Shown: one piece after another, positions 13,789-23,021 of the stretch | Layout: every line of letters starts with the position of its first letter | Numbering within the stretch: position 1 is the stretch's first letter | NCBI GenBank assembly: GCA_022361075.1 | Contig: JAKSBQ010000247.1 | Location: 1 to 35,945, forward strand | Reading direction: 5' to 3' | Origin: Opitutales bacterium | Lineage (GTDB): Bacteria; Verrucomicrobiota; Verrucomicrobiia; Opitutales; JAFGAQ01 | DNA: 35,945 nucleotides | The notes under the pieces: generated by a model | Database searches by the model: none | Told to the model about the DNA's origin: nothing | Seen by the model: the letters and a program-made list of their open reading frames with translations, nothing else | Position numbers and translations under genes: made by a program

Positions 13789-13847
13789 TCACAACGAGAC
13801 GCTTAAGACAACTTCGTGGAGCTCCGTTCCATACTTTTACGTTGAAC
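13789..13847 (+). repeat. attC-like site 14, right end of the array
   Basis: The 5' core TCACAAC is the exact complement of the cassette start GTTGTGA. The body is GAGACGCTTAAGACAACTTC and the 3' core GTTGAAC (13841-13847) after ATACTTTTAC. No further attC is seen to its right. Confidence 0.87.
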
Positions 13848-13876
13848 GGAGCAAGAAGGAGCTTCAGTTACCCATT

Positions 13877-15112
13877 TCACTTCCCTACTTTTAGCCGCGG
13901 GTGTTGAATAAGGGGGACCTGAATCACGATTGAAAGGGCTGCCAAAATCAATGCTAACATACTGGTGGCCACCGGGCCGACGTAGGTGATCAACAAGAAG
14001 CCCACGAATGGAGATACGAATCCTCTCATACCAGTGAAGGCGGTGTGCACACTCATGTAGGCTCCGGTCTTGTCCGGCGGGGCTATTTTAGTCACCCAGA
14101 GACTCCACGCCACATTCCCTCCCCCATGCGCCACACCATGAATGGCCATCGCGATGATGAGCATGGTCAGGTCCTGATATCTGAAAAAGATGAAAATGCT
14201 GATTATCAATAAAGCGTTTAAAACTGTGCGAAGTGTGAGGAGATTCATCGAATCAAACAGGAAACCCCACACACGTGTGCTAAGGATTCTGCAAATGGCA
14301 GGAATGAGAACAATCACGAACGTGATTTGCTCATTGGTTGCCGCCACACCATATTCCGGCTGGGCCATGTATTCCACGCGTAAGGGAATAGTCATGAGAT
14401 TGGCAAAACCAATACACATCCACGAAAGCAAGATCCAACCGAAGAGGCGATCCTTCCAACTTAGGGAAAGATTGCTGAAACCGGAGGAACTGTGCTTTGC
14501 CTCCACCACCGGCGAGGGCATGTAAAATGCCAACAACGCACTCGCCAAGGCCGACAGGCCAATCATGCGAAGAATCCACCGAAAATTGTCTATATTTGCG
14601 TCGAGCAGGTAACCTCCTCCGAATGCGAATCCCCCTGCTGCTAATGACGAAATCACAAAAAAGGTAGCGATTCGCTGCCCTCTCTGTTTCGCAGTATAGT
14701 TTTCCGAATAAGCGAAAATCATGAACGTCGGCACCAAGGCGTAACAGAGCAAGGAGGGAGCGATACAAAGCAAAAACACTGAAAAAGTGTTGGCGTAACT
14801 GGAACTAAACATGAGCAAACCCGAACTTGCCCAAAACAAGGACGCCCAGTGAGTCGCCTTTATCTTCGCCTTTGAAGTCAGTGATAGCACCAATGGACTG
14901 ATCAGCAACCCAACCGAAATGCAAGCGGGCAGAATCGCCTTAAACATGGGGCCCGGCTGAAAATAACGAATTGCGATCAACAGCACAAAAGTGTGCATCC
15001 CCGATTCCAGAATGCCCGCAAATGGACTCCGTCCAAGATCCAGCGCGTAGGTTTTATTCCCTCTCGAACGTTTCTCGTCTGTGTTCAAGAGTGATTCATC
15101 CTTTCTGCTCAA
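13877..15112 (-). CDS. Major facilitator superfamily transporter
   Basis: A 411-residue integral membrane protein with about 12 predicted membrane segments, including FAGILESGMHTFVLLIAIRY at the start and MLALILAALSIVIQVPLI at the end. The central loop AKQRGQRIATFF fits the MFS motif-A region, and a long hydrophilic loop near residue 200 separates the two six-helix halves. Substrate cannot be deduced. It starts 12 bp after the nadA stop on the same strand, so the two are probably cotranscribed; a link to NAD precursors or related metabolites is only an inference from that. Confidence 0.85.
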   Translation of the reverse strand: MSRKDESLLNTDEKRSRGNKTYALDLGRSPFAGILESGMHTFVLLIAIRYFQPGPMFKAILPACISVGLLISPLVLSLTSKAKIKATHWASLFWASSGLLMFSSSYANTFSVFLLCIAPSLLCYALVPTFMIFAYSENYTAKQRGQRIATFFVISSLAAGGFAFGGGYLLDANIDNFRWILRMIGLSALASALLAFYMPSPVVEAKHSSSGFSNLSLSWKDRLFGWILLSWMCIGFANLMTIPLRVEYMAQPEYGVAATNEQITFVIVLIPAICRILSTRVWGFLFDSMNLLTLRTVLNALLIISIFIFFRYQDLTMLIIAMAIHGVAHGGGNVAWSLWVTKIAPPDKTGAYMSVHTAFTGMRGFVSPFVGFLLITYVGPVATSMLALILAALSIVIQVPLIQHPRLKVGK

Positions 15113-15124
15113 TCAGGCCGCAAA

Positions 15125-16111
15125 TCAAGAGGCGCTCCAATCCAGCATCCTCTGAATCGGAGGTTTTGCCTTTTCGATCACATCCGGATCAACATCGATC
15201 TCAGGTTCCAGGGTTTCGAGACAACTGTGCAACTTCTCCAACGTGTTGAGTTTCATGAAACGACAGTCGTTACAGGCACAATTTTCAGTAGGTCCTGCGA
15301 TAAAAGATTTGTTTGGAATCTCGTTGCGAAGCCTATGCAGCATCCCTGTCTCCGTCACAATGATGAAGGTATCCGCAGGGCTCGACTTACAGTAGTGAAC
15401 CATCTTCTCAGTGCTGCACACTTCGTCTGCCATGAGCCTCACACTCTCCACGCACTCAGGGTGAGCCACTACAGGCGCACCTGGGTAATCCAGCTTAAGA
15501 CGTTCAATCTGGTCTTTAGAGAACAGAATGTGCGCATAACAGCTACCTGGCCAAAGTTTGATGCGACGGTTCGTCTGACGTGCCACCCACTGCCCCAGGT
15601 TTTGGTCCGGAACAAACAAAATATCCCGGTCTTCCGGAACCTGCTGTACGATTTTCACCGCATTACCGCTTGTGCAAATCACGTCAGCGAGTGCTTTTAC
15701 CCCGGCTGAGCAATTAATGTAGGCAACAACGTAATCGTTTGGGTTCTTTTCTTTGTAAGCCGCAAGTTTATCAGCAGGACAAGAGTCAGACAATGAACAA
15801 CCCGCCTCAAGATCCGGAAGGATCACTCGCTTTCCCGGGTTGATGATCTTCGCAGTCTCCGCCATGAAGTGAACACCACAGAAGCAAATCACATCTGCAT
15901 CGGTCTCCTGCGCGTTGTAAGCCAGGCCCAGGGAGTCACCCACGTGATCAGCGACATCCTGAATCTCCGCCACTTGGTAATTGTGCGCAAGAATCACCGC
16001 ATTCTTCTCTTCCTTAAGGCGAAGGATGCTTTTTTGGAGCTCAGACAGTTCACGATGCTCATTTCCAGTCATCGTAACGATCACCGGATCAAGTGTGGTT
16101 TCAGCAGGCAT
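15125..16111 (-). CDS. nadA: Quinolinate synthase A
   Basis: A 328-residue cytosolic 4Fe-4S enzyme that condenses iminoaspartate with dihydroxyacetone phosphate to quinolinate in NAD synthesis. Visible family motifs: AVILAHNYQ near residue 39, ADVICFCGVHFMAETAKI, the cysteine-containing GCSLSDSCPA, HPECVESV near 217, and CACNDCRFMK near 278, with the cluster ligands expected among these cysteines. No nadB or nadC lies in the window. The start ATG at 16111 is chosen; a second Met at residue 14 is possible. The gene probably forms an operon with the downstream MFS gene. Confidence 0.97.
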   Translation of the reverse strand: MPAETTLDPVIVTMTGNEHRELSELQKSILRLKEEKNAVILAHNYQVAEIQDVADHVGDSLGLAYNAQETDADVICFCGVHFMAETAKIINPGKRVILPDLEAGCSLSDSCPADKLAAYKEKNPNDYVVAYINCSAGVKALADVICTSGNAVKIVQQVPEDRDILFVPDQNLGQWVARQTNRRIKLWPGSCYAHILFSKDQIERLKLDYPGAPVVAHPECVESVRLMADEVCSTEKMVHYCKSSPADTFIIVTETGMLHRLRNEIPNKSFIAGPTENCACNDCRFMKLNTLEKLHSCLETLEPEIDVDPDVIEKAKPPIQRMLDWSAS

Positions 16112-16141
16112 TTTTTAAAAAATAAATTCAAAAATTTGGAG

Positions 16142-16507
16142 TCAAGACGGCTCTCGACCAATTTCATTCAACAGTTCCTTGTAGGCCGGATGACTGCGAA
16201 TCGGATCCAAATCCTTATCCTGCATCATCCAATCAAAATCCGAGTAACCCATCTCAATCGCGGACATGAGCACCTCAACAGCTTCGCCCAATTGACCCAT
16301 CAGTGCAAGACTGCAAGAAAGGTTGTAGTGGATCATCGGATCCTCCGGTCGCGCTTTGGACAACCGTAAATCCATGGAGAGCCCTTCCGCATTGCGCCCA
16401 ACCTTGGTATAAAGCTGAGCAAGGATCTCCATCACGCGCACATCGTTTGAATCGCGTTTGTCGAGGTCCTCATAAAAACTAATCTCAAAATTGTATTCCT
16501 CCCCCAT
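16142..16507 (-). CDS. Tetratricopeptide-repeat protein
   Basis: A 121-residue protein with about two TPR motifs: VMEILAQLYTKVGRNAEGLS, then PEDPMIHYNLSCSLALMGQL and GEAVEVLMSAIEMGY. The C-terminal DPIRSHPAYKELLNEI is a common ending of bacterial TPR proteins. No signal peptide, so probably cytosolic, acting as a protein-interaction module. It lies 30 bp upstream of nadA and 43 bp downstream of the Fur-like gene on the same strand, which may be one transcription unit. Confidence 0.8.
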   Translation of the reverse strand: MGEEYNFEISFYEDLDKRDSNDVRVMEILAQLYTKVGRNAEGLSMDLRLSKARPEDPMIHYNLSCSLALMGQLGEAVEVLMSAIEMGYSDFDWMMQDKDLDPIRSHPAYKELLNEIGREPS

Positions 16508-16550
16508 TGTGACAGACTCCTACTCTGATCATATTCAAAAGAACACTCAT

Positions 16551-17021
16551 TCAAACTTCTTCTGAGATTTTTTTTGCCTCAATCTGAAGCCGCTGGGAAA
16601 CCACTTTCATGCCAAGTTTTTCAGTCACTGCCTTGCCATACCATTCCATGAAAGGAGCATCCACCTCAATGATGCGATCAGTATCCACACAGATGACCTG
16701 AGCTTTGAAAGTCGTCGCGTTTCGGTTGGACATGTAAAACTTATAGTCTTTCCCAATATCAACTTCCTTCACCAGCCCGCTCTCAGTAAGAATCGGCAGC
16801 GTCCGGTAGACCGTCGCACGGGAGACGGAACGATCCAGCTCCCGAGCGTGCTCGAGCAACTCCTCGGCGGTGTAGTGGTCTTCCTCGTAGAAAGCAGCTT
16901 GAAAGATCGCCATGCGCTGGTGGGTCACTCGTAATCCTTTGGTTCCCAGGAATTTTCTAAAAATTTTCCAGGAATCAGACTGTTCCAGGGCATCAATATT
17001 GAAGGCTTCAGGGGATTGCAT
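16551..17021 (-). CDS. Fur-family regulator lacking canonical metal ligands
   Basis: A 156-residue protein with the Fur winged-helix domain: [32 protein letters not shown] and the recognition helix [19 protein letters not shown]. In the C-terminal dimerisation domain the usual HHHDHLICLDCG-type metal and zinc motif is replaced by [20 protein letters not shown]: the histidines are gone, as is the second cysteine of the CxxC pair. DNA binding should persist, but Fe/Zn sensing as in Fur, Zur or PerR is doubtful; it may sense something else or act constitutively. A peroxiredoxin gene lies upstream on the same strand. A dyad TTGAAATTCAA lies 22 bp upstream of its start. Confidence 0.85.
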   Translation of the reverse strand: MQSPEAFNIDALEQSDSWKIFRKFLGTKGLRVTHQRMAIFQAAFYEEDHYTAEELLEHARELDRSVSRATVYRTLPILTESGLVKEVDIGKDYKFYMSNRNATTFKAQVICVDTDRIIEVDAPFMEWYGKAVTEKLGMKVVSQRLQIEAKKISEEV

Positions 17022-17042
17022 AATTCACTTATTGAGACTCAA

Positions 17043-17053
17043 TTGAAATTCAA
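17043..17053 (-). promoter_or_regulatory. Candidate operator upstream of the Fur-like gene
   Basis: An 11-bp perfect dyad TTGAAATTCAA, extended to CAATTGAAATTCAAC, sits 22 bp before the start codon, a plausible autoregulatory site. It is only one site and short, so chance is possible in this AT-rich spacer. Confidence 0.3.
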
Positions 17054-17212
17054 CAAGAGATGGATGTCAATCGAACTCATTTCGAAAGACATCTTAAATC
17101 AATTGAAGCCTTCTGAAGCGCTAATCCCGCTCTTTCAACAGTAAAACCCTATTCCCCGGCAGCGTGTGTAGTGGAGAACTCTAGGTGACTACTTAAAAGA
17201 CTCTTCCACTAG

Positions 17213-17686
17213 CTATTGGCTAAGTGCCTGTTCTATCGCATCAAAATCAGGCATCTGTTTCGGGTCATCAGAACTGGAAGCAAAAATGATCTCGCCCTCT
17301 TTATTCACGACAAACGCTGAGCGTTTCGCTACTCCCTTGTATCCAATGAAATCTTCATAAAGCACATCGTAAGATTCGGATACCACTTTGTTAAAATCGC
17401 TCAGGAGAGGAAAGTTAATATTATCCTGCTTAGCCATCACCTCTTGGGCAAAAGGATTATCGACACTAATACCGTAGACTGCCGCATCCAACTCTGAAAA
17501 TTGGGCCAGACGATCCCTCATAATGCACATTTCCTCAACACATACGCTAGTAAAAGCAAATGGAAAGAAAAGGAGCACGACATTGTCCTTTCCTTTATGA
17601 TCGGAAAGAGAAAAATCTTTGAGACCATCTTCTGTTTTAGATTTGAGAGTAAACTCAGGAGCTTGGGTTCCGATTGCTAGTGCCAT
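17213..17686 (-). CDS. Peroxiredoxin (AhpE/BCP-like)
   Basis: A 157-residue thioredoxin-fold peroxidase that reduces hydrogen peroxide and organic peroxides. The peroxidatic cysteine is C49 in the motif FPFAFTSVCVEEMC, the PxxxTxxC signature with Thr and Pro in place. A second cysteine at 54 is five residues on, the spacing seen in BCP-type enzymes, and could be the resolving residue. The substrate-facing Arg is probably in KGVAKRSAFVV. Cytosolic. A Fur-family gene lies downstream on the same strand, which may relate to peroxide or metal stress. Confidence 0.92.
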   Translation of the reverse strand: MALAIGTQAPEFTLKSKTEDGLKDFSLSDHKGKDNVVLLFFPFAFTSVCVEEMCIMRDRLAQFSELDAAVYGISVDNPFAQEVMAKQDNINFPLLSDFNKVVSESYDVLYEDFIGYKGVAKRSAFVVNKEGEIIFASSSDDPKQMPDFDAIEQALSQ

Positions 17687-17847
17687 AATTAATATAATGT
17701 TACAGGTTTACGAAGTTGAGCTATAAATCGTGCTCCAGGAAACGAGGAAATCAAATCAATGACCCAGTTCAAAAAGCATTAGAAAAACGTCTACTACTGC
17801 AAATAATAACATTAGACTACTTTCACTGGTACCCAGAGCAAAACAAG

Positions 17848-19323
17848 TCATGCATTCGGGATTGTAAAATGAAAGGTGGATCCGACATTTTTCTCAGAAT
17901 CCACCCAAATCATTCCCCCATGCGCCCGGATGATCGCCTGGACATAAGACAGCCCAAGCCCCTCGCCTTCTACATTGTTCCCCTCACCTCGTCTGAAGGG
18001 CTGAAAAATGAGTTCCCTGATCTTATCATCCATTCCGATCCCGTTGTCTCGGACTAAAACCTCAACACCTTCTTCGGATTTGATGGAGCTAATTTCGATA
18101 AACGAATCCCGATCCTCCGAACGATACACGATCGCGTTTTTAAGGAGATTGGAAAAAATCTGATACAACCCGAGAGCATCCGCATCAACAAACGGAAGTT
18201 CGTTTAACTTCATTTCTACCCGTCCCTCATCTGCCCACTGTTTAAGTGTATCCCATGCTTTTTTGATACTTTCATTCAGATCAATCTTCTCGATCTTCAG
18301 TTCTCTGCCACCCGTTTTATTGATCTCTGAAAGCTTATTGATGAGCTGAGTCATGGACTCTACAGAAGTCTCAATATACTCAAGAGATTCACTGATCTGT
18401 TCACGCGGGCATTTTTCACACTCGACATCTGCTTTTAGAACATCCACAAAGCCCTGCACATTAGTGAGAGGAACTCTCAGATCGTGAGACAAAATCGTGG
18501 AATACTGCTTCATCTCGTCGTTGTGGCGCTTCGTTTCCTTTGCATAACGCTTGAGCTTCTCATCCGCTCGGTTTTTTTCAGTCACGTCTACGCTAACCGC
18601 CATGGAGCGAATAAACCTACCATCAGCATCATTTTCAGATATTGCGGACATCAAAACTTCCACAATGCTTCCGTCTTTACAAACGAAAGAATAAGGAACG
18701 TCGTACATGGCCCCCATCTTCATAAAGTCAGGGATGTGCACGTTGACCGCTCTATTTTGAGACTCCTTTGTTAAAAAATCAATAGACCTTTTGCCGATAA
18801 CCTCTTCCTTGGAGTATCCGAGTTTCTCACACCAAAAATCACTGACACTCACCAACACACCATTTTGATCAATGGAGTGCAGCATGATCGGCGTCTTGTT
18901 GTAGAGCGTCCGAAACTGCTTCTCCCGATAGACCAACTCTTTACGCTGACGGTGCAGATCGAGGAAAATTTTAACTTTTCCCTTCAAAATTTTAGGAACA
19001 ATCGGCTTCGTTACAAAATCCACAGCACCCGACTCCACTCCACGAATCAGGTGGTAGTCTTCCGAATAAATCGCGGAGACGAAGATCACAGGTAGATACT
19101 CCGTTCTGGCTTCCTGACGCATCAGCTCCACCGTCTCGTAACCATCCATCTCCGGCATTTGCACATCGACTAATGCCAATGCAAAATCGTGATCTAACGT
19201 CAGTGCCAGTGCTTCGTTACCGGAAGTCGCCCGATAAAACTCTGCACCGAGATTCGAGAGCACCTTTTCAAGTGCGACGATATTCTCCATTCGGTCATCA
19301 ACTAGTAGGATAGGCAGTTCCAT
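17848..19323 (-). CDS. Receiver-PAS-histidine kinase
   Basis: A 491-residue cytosolic signalling protein. Order: N-terminal receiver (1-120) with phospho-acceptor D53 in ALVDVQMPEMDG and K106; PAS domain (about 133-250); HisKA (about 270-340) with H280 in ILSHDLRVPLTN; HATPase_c (about 380-490) with NAIVYRS, DNGIGMDD and GEGLGLSYV boxes. The HisKA motif has SHD rather than the common SHE. It lies four bases after the hybrid kinase stop, so the two are cotranscribed and the receiver could take phosphate from the hybrid kinase. No output domain other than the kinase. Confidence 0.92.
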   Translation of the reverse strand: MELPILLVDDRMENIVALEKVLSNLGAEFYRATSGNEALALTLDHDFALALVDVQMPEMDGYETVELMRQEARTEYLPVIFVSAIYSEDYHLIRGVESGAVDFVTKPIVPKILKGKVKIFLDLHRQRKELVYREKQFRTLYNKTPIMLHSIDQNGVLVSVSDFWCEKLGYSKEEVIGKRSIDFLTKESQNRAVNVHIPDFMKMGAMYDVPYSFVCKDGSIVEVLMSAISENDADGRFIRSMAVSVDVTEKNRADEKLKRYAKETKRHNDEMKQYSTILSHDLRVPLTNVQGFVDVLKADVECEKCPREQISESLEYIETSVESMTQLINKLSEINKTGGRELKIEKIDLNESIKKAWDTLKQWADEGRVEMKLNELPFVDADALGLYQIFSNLLKNAIVYRSEDRDSFIEISSIKSEEGVEVLVRDNGIGMDDKIRELIFQPFRRGEGNNVEGEGLGLSYVQAIIRAHGGMIWVDSEKNVGSTFHFTIPNA

Positions 19324-19327
19324 GGAT

Positions 19328-22300
19328 TTACTGGTATAACCAAACTCTCATTACCGAAAATAATCGATCCGTATCGACAGGCTTTGTGATGTAGTCGTTC
19401 GCCCCCGCATCGATGCACTTCTGCCGATCCTCTTTCATCGCCTTGGCAGTGACACAGATGATCGGCAACTTCACATGTTCTTTCATCTCGCGGATCCGCC
19501 TGGTCGCCTCCAACCCATCCATCACGGGCATCATCACATCCATCAAGATCATATCCAGGTCTGGATTCTCCTCCAAAGCCTCGATAGCCTTCTGCCCGTT
19601 TGCAGCTTTAATCACCTCCATATTTTTGCCAGCCAGGAGCTTGGACAACGCGAACACGTTTCGCATATCATCGTCCACGAGAAGCACTTTTTTTCCTTCC
19701 AGAATCGAATCGGAATCGTGCAGTTTTTGGATCATCTCTCGCTTCTCAGAAGGCAGTTCTTCGATTACCTGATGAAGAAAAAGTGCAGTTTCATCCAGAA
19801 GTCTCTCCGACGAGCGAACCCCCTTGATGATGATGGACTTCGAGTAATTTTGCAGCTCAAACTCCATTTCTTTAGAGATTTCCTGCCCGGTGTGAATCAC
19901 GATTGGCGGGAGGTCGACGCCGTTTTCGTTTTTCAAAATCTTCAACAAATCGATACCCGACATATCCGGCAAACCCACATCCAGAATGATGCAATCGAAG
20001 GACTTACTCTTCATCTGTTTGAGCGCCGTTTTCCCATCCTCAGCGATCGAGATCGAGATGCCCTCATTCCGAATTAAACGGGTAAGACTTTCCTGCGCTT
20101 CTTTATCATCCTCAACGATAAGCAGTTCTTTGATGCCCTTCTCAATGAAAGATTCGATTTTGGAGAACGAATCGGTAAGCTGATCGGAGTCCACCGGTTT
20201 CTGCAAGAAGCCAATGGCTCCTTTTTTGAGAGCTTCGATCGAGTGCGAATCCGCCGATATCATATGTATGGGAATATGGCGGGTCTTGTCATTTTCTTTC
20301 AAACGATCCAGAACCTCCCATCCCTGGATACCAGGGAGATGAATGTCGAGAATAACGGCGCTGGGCGCGTGTTTTTCAGCCAACTCCAATCCTAACTCTC
20401 CTGAAGTTGCATGAATGAACTTAAACCCTCGCTTCCTGGACAATCGCTTCAGGGTTCGAGCAAAATCAGTGTCATCCTCGATCACCAAGAGCGAGCGATC
20501 CCCCTCAGACAACGATTTCAAATCGTCTGCAATCGTTTTGGGAACCTGTGGTGTCTTCTCAGACTCCACAACTTCATTCTTTTTGGAGCCCTCTTCCTCC
20601 GTCTCACTCAGTTCAACAACCTCCTCGACGGGCACCAGTAAGGTGAAAGTGGAGCCCTTATTTTCCACACTTTGAACCGATATTTCGATATTCATCAGTT
20701 TGCAGAGTTCCCGAGTAATCGAAAGGCCCAAACCGGATCCTCCAAAACGCCTCGATATCCCTCCATCGACCTGCTGAAATGCCTCAAAAATTTCGGCCTG
20801 TTTCTTCTCGGGAATCCCTATTCCCGTATCAATCACTTGCAGCCTAAGCATGTTATTGTTTTTGGGACTTCGTCCAGCCATGAGTTCCACCTTCCCTTCC
20901 TGGGTGAACTTAACCGCATTGGAAAGCAGGTTGGTCAGGATCTGGATGATTCGTTGGGAATCGGTCACAATACTCTCCGGCAGATCATCACTTCGAAGAA
21001 TCGAGAGCGAAATACCTTTTTCTTTAGCAAGCGGGCTGAATCGTCGAATCAGCGAATCGAAGCAAGAATCGAGATTCATTGGTTCGAAGTGCATTGCAAG
21101 TTTCCCTGCTTCGATTTTCGACAAGTCCAGGATATCATTGATGAGATGCAATAAGTCGTTTCCACCCTTGTGAATGATAGAAGCAGACTCGATTTGCTCT
21201 TCATCGAGATTCCCGGTCGTGTTGTCCATCAAGTCTTTGGACAAAATCAGCAGACTATTCAAAGGCGTCCGCAACTCGTGAGACATGTTCGCAAGAAATT
21301 CCGACTTGTAGCGACTCGTGATTTCCAGCTGCTCGGCTTTGGCTTCAAGGTCTTTCTGTGCTTTTTCAAGAAAACGATTTTTACGATCAATCTCAGTTTT
21401 CTGTTTCTCAAGGTATTCGTTTTTCTCTTCCAGCTCTTCGTTGGTCGTGGCCAGCTCTTCCTGCTGCATCTGAAGCTGAGCTTCCGACTCGCGAAGCCTT
21501 TTGGTGTGGTTTTCAAGCTCCTCGTTCGTTGCCCTGAGCTCTTCCTTCTGGTTCTCGAGCTCAGCGGTTTTCTGCTGAGTCTCATGCAGTAGATGATTCA
21601 CCACATTGCGCGACTCAGCCGAGCTGAGAGCGATCGCGATGGGATTAACGACCTCATCCAACAACGCGAACATCTGTTCATTTATTTTTTGGAGAAAAGA
21701 AAACTCCATCACAGCTATGAGTTCATCATTCAATACCAACGGAACGATTACCAGATGCTTTGGAGGACTGCTGCCCAGGCCCGAAACAATAGCATGATAA
21801 CCTTCGGGAACCTCCGAGACCGAGATGGTCTTCTTTTCAATCGCTGCCTGCCCAACTAACCCTTCGCCGAGCTTAAACTTGTCACTCAATCCCTTACGAG
21901 GCGTGTAAGCAAAGCTGGCCAGGAGATTGAGCTCTTCCGATTCTTTCTCATACTTATAAACGACACCCATCTGAGCGCCTAGATATTTGGAAAGCCCACC
22001 CAAGACGTCACGGGCAAGAGCGACCATCTCTTTGTCCCCTCGCATGAGGTCGTCCATCTCTTTGGTCCCATTCTTAAGCCAGGTCTCTCGCTCGTTGGTT
22101 TCACTTAAGCCACTTAAGGTCTCAGTCATCAAATTCAGGGCCATCGCCAATTCATCACGATCTGATTGTTCCTCAACCTTGGCACTGTAATCCCCTCTCG
22201 TCACTTTTTCGGCAATCTTCAACTTAGCCAACAGATTCTCCTGCATGGAGTTCAACCGACATCCGAGCGCTGCGATTTCATCAGTGCCCATAATATGCCC

Positions 22301-23008
22301 TTTTGTTCGAACATCACCAAGAGAGATTCCTTTTACGTGTTCGACGATCGAATTAATCGGATTTCGAATGCTTAGGGTAATGATTAATGCGATCAAAAAA
22401 GCCAACACCAAAGCAATGGTGAAAATCGTAAGCATCCAAACTTTGCTCGACTGATGCTCCAAATTAGAGTGTTTGTGAAAATCGAAAGCTTTGTTATTCG
22501 CGAAAGCTTTTAGATCCTCGATACTTTCAAGCAATTCTTCGATATACTTCGCTCCCCGCCCTTTCGTGATCGCGACGGCCTCGTCCTTTTTGCCTTCGCG
22601 TGTCAAATCGATCACATCCTGCCGGATTGGTCTCCAGTTCTTAAACTTCTCCCTGCAATTTAGAATCTGCTCCGGATCCCCAAGAAATCGTTCCTGAACC
22701 AATTCAAATTCTTTGAAAGCTTCAGTCTCATAACGATTTACAAGGCGAATTGCGGACTCCAGTTCCAACTCGTTATTCGCGAGTGATACATCTTTCATCG
22801 AACGATGCATCGCATAGATTCTCGTTTGAATCTCTCTGACCGCGTTGCTCACAGCAAATGGATGTTTGTACATCCTCTCACTGTCTTCCCAGATTCGAGA
22901 GATCCCTCGATAACCAACAACTCCCAGAAGCATCACGAGCACCAAAACAATACCAAAACCGACCAAGAGCCTGGCGGAAATATTCAAGCGATTCACCAAA
23001 ACCATCAC
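19328..23008 (-). CDS. Membrane hybrid histidine kinase with three receiver domains
   Basis: A 1226-residue inner-membrane sensor. Membrane segments at about 12-33 and 190-213 bracket a periplasmic four-helix (4HB_MCP/CHASE3-like) sensor. Then HAMP (about 215-290), GAF (about 325-465), a long coiled coil (about 470-565), HisKA with H577 in NMSHELRTPLNS, HATPase_c (about 680-800; DTGIGIPEKK, GSGLGLSI) and three receivers with acceptors D888, D1010 and D1157. Three receivers behind one kinase is the architecture of large phosphorelay hubs. Upstream in the operon are cheR and a broken cheB, a common neighbourhood for such kinases. The ligand is unknown. Start chosen at ATG 23008 before the N-terminal membrane segment. 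Confidence 0.93.
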   Translation of the reverse strand: MMVLVNRLNISARLLVGFGIVLVLVMLLGVVGYRGISRIWEDSERMYKHPFAVSNAVREIQTRIYAMHRSMKDVSLANNELELESAIRLVNRYETEAFKEFELVQERFLGDPEQILNCREKFKNWRPIRQDVIDLTREGKKDEAVAITKGRGAKYIEELLESIEDLKAFANNKAFDFHKHSNLEHQSSKVWMLTIFTIALVLAFLIALIITLSIRNPINSIVEHVKGISLGDVRTKGHIMGTDEIAALGCRLNSMQENLLAKLKIAEKVTRGDYSAKVEEQSDRDELAMALNLMTETLSGLSETNERETWLKNGTKEMDDLMRGDKEMVALARDVLGGLSKYLGAQMGVVYKYEKESEELNLLASFAYTPRKGLSDKFKLGEGLVGQAAIEKKTISVSEVPEGYHAIVSGLGSSPPKHLVIVPLVLNDELIAVMEFSFLQKINEQMFALLDEVVNPIAIALSSAESRNVVNHLLHETQQKTAELENQKEELRATNEELENHTKRLRESEAQLQMQQEELATTNEELEEKNEYLEKQKTEIDRKNRFLEKAQKDLEAKAEQLEITSRYKSEFLANMSHELRTPLNSLLILSKDLMDNTTGNLDEEQIESASIIHKGGNDLLHLINDILDLSKIEAGKLAMHFEPMNLDSCFDSLIRRFSPLAKEKGISLSILRSDDLPESIVTDSQRIIQILTNLLSNAVKFTQEGKVELMAGRSPKNNNMLRLQVIDTGIGIPEKKQAEIFEAFQQVDGGISRRFGGSGLGLSITRELCKLMNIEISVQSVENKGSTFTLLVPVEEVVELSETEEEGSKKNEVVESEKTPQVPKTIADDLKSLSEGDRSLLVIEDDTDFARTLKRLSRKRGFKFIHATSGELGLELAEKHAPSAVILDIHLPGIQGWEVLDRLKENDKTRHIPIHMISADSHSIEALKKGAIGFLQKPVDSDQLTDSFSKIESFIEKGIKELLIVEDDKEAQESLTRLIRNEGISISIAEDGKTALKQMKSKSFDCIILDVGLPDMSGIDLLKILKNENGVDLPPIVIHTGQEISKEMEFELQNYSKSIIIKGVRSSERLLDETALFLHQVIEELPSEKREMIQKLHDSDSILEGKKVLLVDDDMRNVFALSKLLAGKNMEVIKAANGQKAIEALEENPDLDMILMDVMMPVMDGLEATRRIREMKEHVKLPIICVTAKAMKEDRQKCIDAGANDYITKPVDTDRLFSVMRVWLYQ

Positions 23009-23021
23009 CCCACAACAAAAA

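Larger units (their letters stand above)
1451..13847 (+). mobile_element. CALIN: integron gene-cassette array without integrase
   Basis: Fourteen attC-like sites of 60-73 bp separate short, mostly plus-strand cassettes. Each site starts with a RYYYAAC-like 5' core, continues with an imperfect stem usually beginning AACAAGGC or AACAAGAC and containing a CTCCGCT/CTTCGCT tip, and ends with a GTTRRRY-like 3' core after CCACTTTGAC or similar. In eight cassettes the bases following the cleavage point G/TT are the exact reverse complement of the 5' core at the other end, for example TTAGCT (1802) with AGCTAAC (2699), TTCGAT (10906) with ATCGAAC (11318), TTCTCA (12613) with TGAGAAC (13146) and TTGTGA (13209) with TCACAAC (13789). 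No tyrosine recombinase is encoded in the window. The array ends next to nadA-linked housekeeping genes on the right and acnB on the left. An integrase outside the window cannot be excluded. Confidence 0.9.

Noticed and set aside
13877-16111. Many plus-strand reading frames opposite the MFS and nadA genes
   Set aside because: They are shadows of the real genes on the minus strand: no family motifs, overlapping frames and no ribosome-binding sites.
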